A stretch of DNA of 64,000 nt, from NCBI GenBank assembly GCA_964016885.1, contig OZ024743.1:161473441-161537440 (forward strand), in the 5' to 3' direction. The notes beneath the pieces are model-generated. The model saw only the letters and a list, made by a program, of their open reading frames with translations, did not search any database and had not been told where the DNA came from. The number at the start of each line of letters is the position of its first letter. The stretch's first letter is position 1. This stretch comes from Eledone cirrhosa. Its lineage: Eukaryota; Mollusca; Cephalopoda; Octopoda; Eledonidae. Shown in pieces: positions 59,017-64,000 of this stretch. Position numbers and translations under genes: made by a program.

Positions 59017-59160
59017 TAAATAATATAATAATACAATGATATAAGGATAAGTTATATATTATATTGTATAGCATTATATAATGTTTTGCTATACAAGATG
59101 TTATACTGTATTATATTCTATTATATATTGTACAAAGTTATATATTGTATATTACATATA
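59010..59160. repeat. AT-rich direct repeat, right copy
   Basis: This is the counterpart of 56625-56765, starting within the last codons of the LINE linker (AATGGAATAATAAATAATAT). TA/TG-rich sequence follows to about 59290, and unassigned AT-rich sequence to 59730. Confidence 0.6.
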
Positions 59161-59734
59161 GTTATATGTGGGTACGTATGTCTGTGTACCTATATATACG
59201 TAAATATGTCTTTATATATGTGTGCATATATGTGTGACCGTATGTATGTTTGTATTGATGCATGTGAGTATGTGTGTATATATATATATACAAACATTTA
59301 TAAATTCATTCGGAACATTAATTACACTTATGATATTCCATAGTAAAAAATATTTAAATATATATAGTAATTATTTAAAAATTATTAAAAACTATTAACA
59401 TACTACATCGATAAACACCCTCCTAAACAAAGATATCAAACCGTATCTTAATCATTAATTCTCTAGATAATTGTAAGAATGATCTGACACACTATAGATC
59501 AGGACAATTGTTTAACAGTTGATATTAACTGAGTCAACACCACCTGGCTACAAAGACACTGCTTTACTAAAATTAAATTTACTGCATGAAGCCAAATATT
59601 TTAATTTCTTTAAAATCAATTATAACCAAAGTAAGATGATAGCAGCGAATTCAACTCTGTGCACAAACTGTATATTAGAACCTAATTAATATTAATGGTA
59701 ATTTACATATGCTTTCTATATATTTATATTCATT

Positions 59735-60085
59735 CATCATCATCATCATCATTTCATTTTACGTCCGCCTTTTCCCTTGCTTGCAAGGGTGGGACGGGAA
59801 CTGATGCTGGCTTGATTTCTACAGCTGGATGCCCTTCCTAACACCAACCTCATTTACAGTGAGTGCTGGGTGCTTTTTTTCCGTGGCACCTACACAACCA
59901 CTTTGCAGTGGAATGATATGGACCCCAGTCCCTATCATCTCATTTCTACAGCTGAGTAAACTGGAGCAATGTGAAATAAAGTCTCTTGCTCAAGGAAACA
60001 ACACATCACCCGGTCTGAGAATTGAACTCACAACCTTTCGATTGCAAGGCAAATGCTCTAACTACTAAGCCATGTGCCTCCATCA
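59735..60085 (-). mobile_element. Composite SINE: tRNA-like head, central domain, LINE-type tail
   Basis: On the minus strand: head GGAGGCACATGGCTTAGTAG then GAGCATTTGCCTTGCAATCG and GGTTGTGAGTTCAATTCTC (B box). Next is the central block CCTTGAGCAAGAGACTTTAT then TTCACATTGCTCCAG, the modules GTGTAGGTGCCACGG and AAAGCACCCAGCACTCACTG, then GGTTGGTGTTAGGAAGGGCA, TCCAGCTGTAGAAATCAAGC and (GATG)n. The tail equals that of the window's LINEs. It is the most complete copy of this family here. Confidence 0.9.
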
Positions 60086-60624
60086 TTGTTTATGTGAAAT
60101 GCTGACTGCTCTGCTATTGCTTCTGAAATACTTTCCACTCCTGCAAATCTAACATCAAATATTATTCTAACTACATAATGAAAATTGATAACAACATTGA
60201 AAATCATAGATAGGAATGCTTTTTACCTCAACTTACATGCTGCTGCCTCGTAAATAATTTCCACTTCCTGCAAGTCTAACAATAATATTATTCTAATCGT
60301 ATAAGGAAAAATAATTAATAACATTGTAAATAGTAATGACTTCCATTTGTTGTTTTGTTGTTTTTTTGCACTGTGTAGTTTACTTCTGTTGTTATGGCCT
60401 ACAATTGTTCAGATATTGTGTTTGTTGTTTTGACTAACCTTGTCTGTGGTGATTCCTTTGCTATCCATACTTCTCTAAATTCTTTTACTTTCTTGGATAG
60501 AGGATAGCAAATCAATAAATGACATGTATTCTGTCCCTTTATGCAATTGCAGTTTAGCTATATTGAATATTCCTTTCCAATAAATTATGTTACCTACTGC
60601 TAATATGAAATATTGGCAAGAGTG

Positions 60625-60835
60625 GTGGATTGGAAGGATTGATAGAACAACAGAAAAAATGTTTTGCAGCATTTAGTTATAGCCCTTTGCATTCAGATTT
60701 CAAATCTTGTTGGGGGTCAACTTTCATCCTTCTTGGATTGATAAAAAAAAGTACCAGTCAAGTTCTGGGGTTGATGAAATTGGCTTACTCTTCCTCAAAC
60801 TTATTGGCTTTGTACCTAAATTAGAAACCATTATT
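60625..60835 (+). repeat. tRNA-derived SINE (+)
   Basis: Head GTGGTGGATTGGAAGGATTG then AAATGTTTTGCAGCATTTAG, B-box remnant CAGATTTCAAATC, TTCATCCTTCTTGGATTGAT, AAAAAGTACCAGTCAAG and GGCTTTGTACCTAAATTAG. (ATT)n follows. Confidence 0.85.
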
Positions 60836-60864
60836 ATTATTATCGCTCTGTCATGCTATGCAGA

Positions 60865-61185
60865 TGGGTAATGTATCTAGCCATCTATCAAGTCGCAACA
60901 AGAACCTCAGACAAATAATACTTTCCTCAAAATGTGCGCAGTACATAGAAAAACCACCTGTATGGTAGTCCCAGTCACTTTAAGAAGTCTTGAAGTTTCA
61001 ATGGGATTGACCCTAATGCCTCGATCACAACTAGTATCACTTTCATATTACCTTCTTGTATTCCAAATAGTCGTGCCAGCTCCAATTTCAATTCAGTGTA
61101 CTTGGTGATTTTTTTCAATCTCCTTGCTCACAATATTTGTGTCATTTAGCCAAGTCGATGATGTGACAGTATTTGTCTTTCTTGT
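60865..61185 (-). pseudogene. Non-LTR retrotransposon C-terminal fragment
   Basis: The minus strand gives KDKYCHIIDLAK, then a frameshift, EIEKITKYTELKLELARLFG and IQEGNMKVILVVIEALGSIP then KLQDFLK-LGLPYR. The pattern 'K.EKY..L..E...W......V.PVVVGALG.I...L...L...G' is a common animal LINE C-terminus. No further part is attached. Confidence 0.6.
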
Positions 61186-61189
61186 TTAA

Positions 61190-62547
61190 CTTGAGGCCAT
61201 AGAAGCGGTGGAGAAGAGAACTCTGGTCTTCAGATGCATCTCAGTTGAGAAGAAAAGAGCCACAAACTCTCCTCAAAGCAGACGTCGAGGCTGCTTCGAG
61301 GTGCATCGGAGGAGATAGAGAGTACGTAGTGAGTGGTCAACAATACGACACCATCTCGGTGCTGTTTAAGTCGGAGGCCCTCGCTTTGAGGCACTCAACG
61401 ACCCCTTGCAAAACAAGCAAGGTTATTATGTACCCCACCCACATGGGATAAAAAACAATTAGAGTCCACTTTCCCAGGATTCCACCTGGACTAGATATGT
61501 GGTGGCTCTTGGGATGCGTGATTGTGGAGGGGGTCAGATGCCATCCCAATAGGACAGGAAGAGGGGACTGGTTCAGGGTTGATCTGGAGATACTTCTCCA
61601 GATCAAACATGAAGAAATAAAGAAAATCCTGGAGCAGATCCACCTCCAAAACGGAATGGCTTTACAAGTGATGGCTGAGGGCAAAAGGCCGCACTGTTTC
61701 AGTTGCGGCGAAAAAACACACTTGTGAACCTTCTGCCATCAGCTGTTGAAAATCCAAGGGGTCAAAAGTATCCACTGCTGCTGACGCCGGGGCCTCATCG
61801 TGAATTAACAACACCTACAACAAAATCTGCAACAGCAACACTAGCAGAACCAACAACTGCAAAGACAACCAAGACCACCCAGGGGCCACTCTAAAGAAGC
61901 TCTCCCACCCCCTTCCTCTCGAACACACACACACACACACCCATACACACACTGCCACTTACATCTGACACACACACAGAAACCTCTTCATCACTAAGCG
62001 AAGATGAGGAGGAACACCAAAAGCCAAAAAAAAAAAAGAAAACACAAGAAGAAATCTCACACACCAACACAAACAGCAAACAGCAAACAAAAAAGACACA
62101 TTCGCACCAAACACAGACACACATACTACAACACCCTCCCCCGCAAAAACACAACCGTCAATACAAACACCATCTCCACCAACAACACTATCACTAACAC
62201 AAACAACTAAAAGAAAACACACACAGCAACAACTTACAACCACAACACCTAACTTCATCTTAGTGAGGAAATCGAACACAAAACTACTGAACCTCATAAC
62301 ACGAAGTAAGGAAATAGAGAAAGAAGGGAAGGCATTTAATACTTGCACCTTCAAGGTGCCACAAACACTTTTGCTGGTGCGAATGGCACTAAGCAATTAT
62401 AAAACAATTAGGGAGGGCTTCCCCAACGACGTAGGAACACCCAGTGTAAAAGCCTCAAGTAGGCTTTTAAAGGGGTTCCCCAAAGAAACCCCACCAACTA
62501 TGGAGGTCAAACCACCCGACCTTCACAAGAGCCCGGGAGGTAAGTAA
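61190..62547 (+). pseudogene. Tx1/L1-like LINE, ORF1 (nucleic-acid-binding protein), broken
   Basis: One frame runs 61245-61730 with stops at 61449 (TAA) and inside the zinc knuckle: RPHCFSCGEKTHL-stop-TFC would be CX2CX4HX4C. Before it lie YDTISVLFKSEALALRHSTT, VHFPRIPPGLDMWWLLGCVI and WFRVDLEILLQIKHEEIKKI. 61900-62220 is a Lys/Thr/Asn-rich, CA-repeat-like tail. The last piece (62263-62547) reads KEGKAFNTCTFKVPQTLLLV and ends 29 bp before ORF2. ORF1 proteins of this group package the element's RNA. The real start is uncertain. Confidence 0.7.
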
Positions 62548-62576
62548 ACCTTTCCTCTCTCTTTTAGCCTGCCAAC

Positions 62577-64000
62577 ATGTCCATATTAAGAGTAGGATGT
62601 TTAAATGTTCGAGGCCTGCGATCGTCCTGGAAGCAGGGTCACCTGCTCAATGACCTCAGGTCTCTAGAAATGGAGGTAATTGCCGTCAGCGAGACCAGGA
62701 TTTCGACATGAGTGCACTAGCCCCTATTTTCGACGATTATCAGATCTTCGCATCTGTTAGTCGGCCTGGAATGGGAGGGGCTGTAGCAGTGCTGTTTAGG
62801 AAAAGCCTGGAACAGGAAGTAAGGTCGATCTGACAGGTACCGACTAGATTTCCCTAATGCGCTAGTGTGGACCTGGACAAATCATTTAGGGACATCTAGA
62901 TCGTACTTAGATAGGTTTCTAATTAGATTAGGGGATAAGGAAAGTATAAGGTGTCCACAATTACATACGGTTACCTATTCAGATCACAAGTTTGTGATCT
63001 GTATGGTCGACCTAGATAAGACGCATAGGTTAGGACCTGGTTACTGGAAGCTGAACATATCGTTTCCGGCATGTAAGGCTTACAGGGACTGGGTCAACAA
63101 TTTAGTTAAGGAAAAGTTAACAGGGGGCGTCGTCAACAATAGATGGTGGGGGGGGGGGCTCTCAAAAGAGAGATTAGAGTAAACTCGATAGGGTTTAGCA
63201 AAGAAGTAGCGTTAGAGAAAAATAGAAAGGAGGGGGAGTTGGTAGATAAGTTAAACGAGGCTATTGGTAGAGGCATTGCAACTGACGTGCTAGTGGCGAG
63301 AATAGCATTAGATCATTTCTTCAATGCAAAACATGAAGGTTGCATTGTCAGAGTTAAGGCGTGTGCTCTGAGAAACGAGGGAACCAAAGCTGTTCGATGG
63401 GCCCACGTGGCAGAAGCGCAGTGTGGTAATAAAACCATGATTTGGTCTTTGACGGACCGAGACGGACATGAGCTGAGCAATTCCAAGCGGATGTGTGAGG
63501 CCTTTCGCCAACATTTTTCTCAGTTGTTCGGGGGAAGTGGTGGGTCAAAAACGGTGGCGGACTTCAGTTCCTACCTCGACGGCCAACGCTGAGTGCTGTG
63601 AAAGGCCGAGATTCAGGATGCCCTTGTCGGCTGCATGAGGTGCAAGTCACCCGATTTGGATAGTCTGCCCTACGAGCTTTACATAAATATGCCAAACTTG
63701 TTCTCCAATCTCCTCGAAGCGTTCTACTGCAACTGGTAGGAGAGCAGGAATATTCCCAGTTCTGTGAGCTGGGGCGTAGTGATGCTGATAAGGAAAGACA
63801 AGAACATGAGTGACTCATTAGACAATTTCAGCCCCGTAACTCTGCTCAACACAGAGTTTAAGATTTTGGCCAAGGTGTCAGCGAAGAGGTTGGCACATGT
63901 CGTCGAGGATTTGGTTGGGGAGGCGCAAACTTGCGCAATCCCAACCAGGTCCATAGACGACAACCTCCACCTGATGCGATACATCATAGAGAGGGTAGGG
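62577..64000 (+). pseudogene. Tx1/L1-like LINE, ORF2 (endonuclease and start of reverse transcriptase), broken and partial
   Basis: ATG at 62577 starts MSILRVGCLNVRGLRSSWKQ then SLEMEVIAVSETRI (APE endonuclease, catalytic Glu). A deletion or frameshift near 62708 and loss of the central part (no GDFN block) follow, then SYLDRFLIR and VTYSDHKFVICMVDLDKTHR (SDH catalytic end). A G-run at 63147-63159 shifts the frame. The linker SKEVALEKNRKEGELVDKLN then ALDHFFNAKHEGCIVRVKAC ends at TGA 63590. The reverse transcriptase opens with CKSPDLDSLPYELYINMPNL, VVMLIRKDKNMSDSLDNFSP and LLNTEFKILAKVSAKRLAHV, with one TAG at about 63738, and runs off the right edge. 'TLLNTEFKILAKVLAxRL...QTCAIPxRSIxDNLHLMR' is characteristic of Tx1/L1-type elements. 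Confidence 0.85.

Larger units (their letters stand above)
50220..64000 (+). other. PKC intron 8, extends past the window
   Basis: It starts GTAAGT and has no acceptor followed by PKC sequence before the edge. It holds (CAT)n (50250-50400), SINEs, LINE and PLE pieces listed separately. The stretches 52060-54060 and 60100-60620 show no feature I can name apart from a weak SINE remnant at about 52690-52800. Confidence 0.75.

Noticed and set aside
60005..60080. Possible tRNA gene
   Set aside because: A and B boxes are present but the acceptor and anticodon stems do not pair well and the sequence continues into a SINE body. The same applies to 32115-32180.
61959..62396. Cys/Val-rich frames on the minus strand
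   Set aside because: Opposite strand of the Lys/Thr/Asn-rich ORF1 tail of the LINE.
62538..62568. Mini-intron (GTAAGT ... TTTTAG) between LINE ORF1 and ORF2
   Set aside because: At about 30 bp it is too short for a spliceosomal intron; the GTAAGT contains the ORF1 stop.

Overview
This is a stretch of an animal genome, almost certainly a coleoid cephalopod and most likely an octopus. The case rests on repeats: tRNA-derived SINEs with a conserved '...GAGTTCAAATCCC' B box, LINE/SINE tails that end in (GATGAT)n, Penelope-like elements, and very long (TA)n and (CA)n arrays. The only host gene I can support is one conventional (Ca2+/diacylglycerol-type) protein kinase C gene on the + strand. Eight coding exons are visible at 3516, 6143, 17405, 18755, 20887, 24463, 25663 and 50112. 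All have GT-AG borders, the reading phases fit, and they total 1015 bp (338 codons). They run from the second half of the C2 domain, through the hinge, to the kinase segment ending AVSICKG. The C1 domains and first half of C2 must lie left of the window. The kinase end, AGC tail, turn motif and hydrophobic motif must lie right of it. Only about 1.6% of the window is host coding sequence.

Layout: 1-3250 holds pieces of two Penelope-like retroelements (PLEs) with GIY-YIG endonuclease domains, one with a hammerhead-like motif. Intron 1 (3748-6142) holds LINE remnants and an inverted pair of LINE/SINE tails. Intron 2 (6269-17404) holds a piggyBac-type MITE, a decayed Helitron (9985-14320, minus strand) with a LINE nested in it, and several SINEs. 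Introns 3-6 (17579-25662) hold a LINE fragment with a 116-bp palindrome, a long 5'-truncated LINE with reverse transcriptase plus a PHD-like finger, and a ~200-bp-arm inverted repeat beside the activation-loop exon. Intron 7 (25744-50111) is 24 kb of nested repeats: LINE 3' ends in both orientations, PLE fragments, a recent 237-bp tandem duplication, a nearly complete but dead RTE-like LINE with an 80-bp-repeat 5' leader, and a conserved-protein remnant. Intron 8 (50220 to the edge) holds a SINE with an intact 18-bp target-site duplication, another PLE, the 5' half of an RTE-like LINE, and at the right edge a Tx1/L1-like LINE with ORF1 and ORF2 running off the window.

Every transposon coding region seen carries stops, frameshifts or truncation, so none looks autonomous as it stands. 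The most interesting signals are structural: inverted repeats inside PKC introns (possible double-stranded RNA substrates in a lineage known for heavy A-to-I editing), hammerhead-ribozyme-like motifs near PLE ends, a LINE lineage with a PHD-like finger behind its reverse transcriptase, and a LINE tail shared with tRNA-derived SINEs. Family assignments come from motif recognition by eye; no alignment or database search was run.
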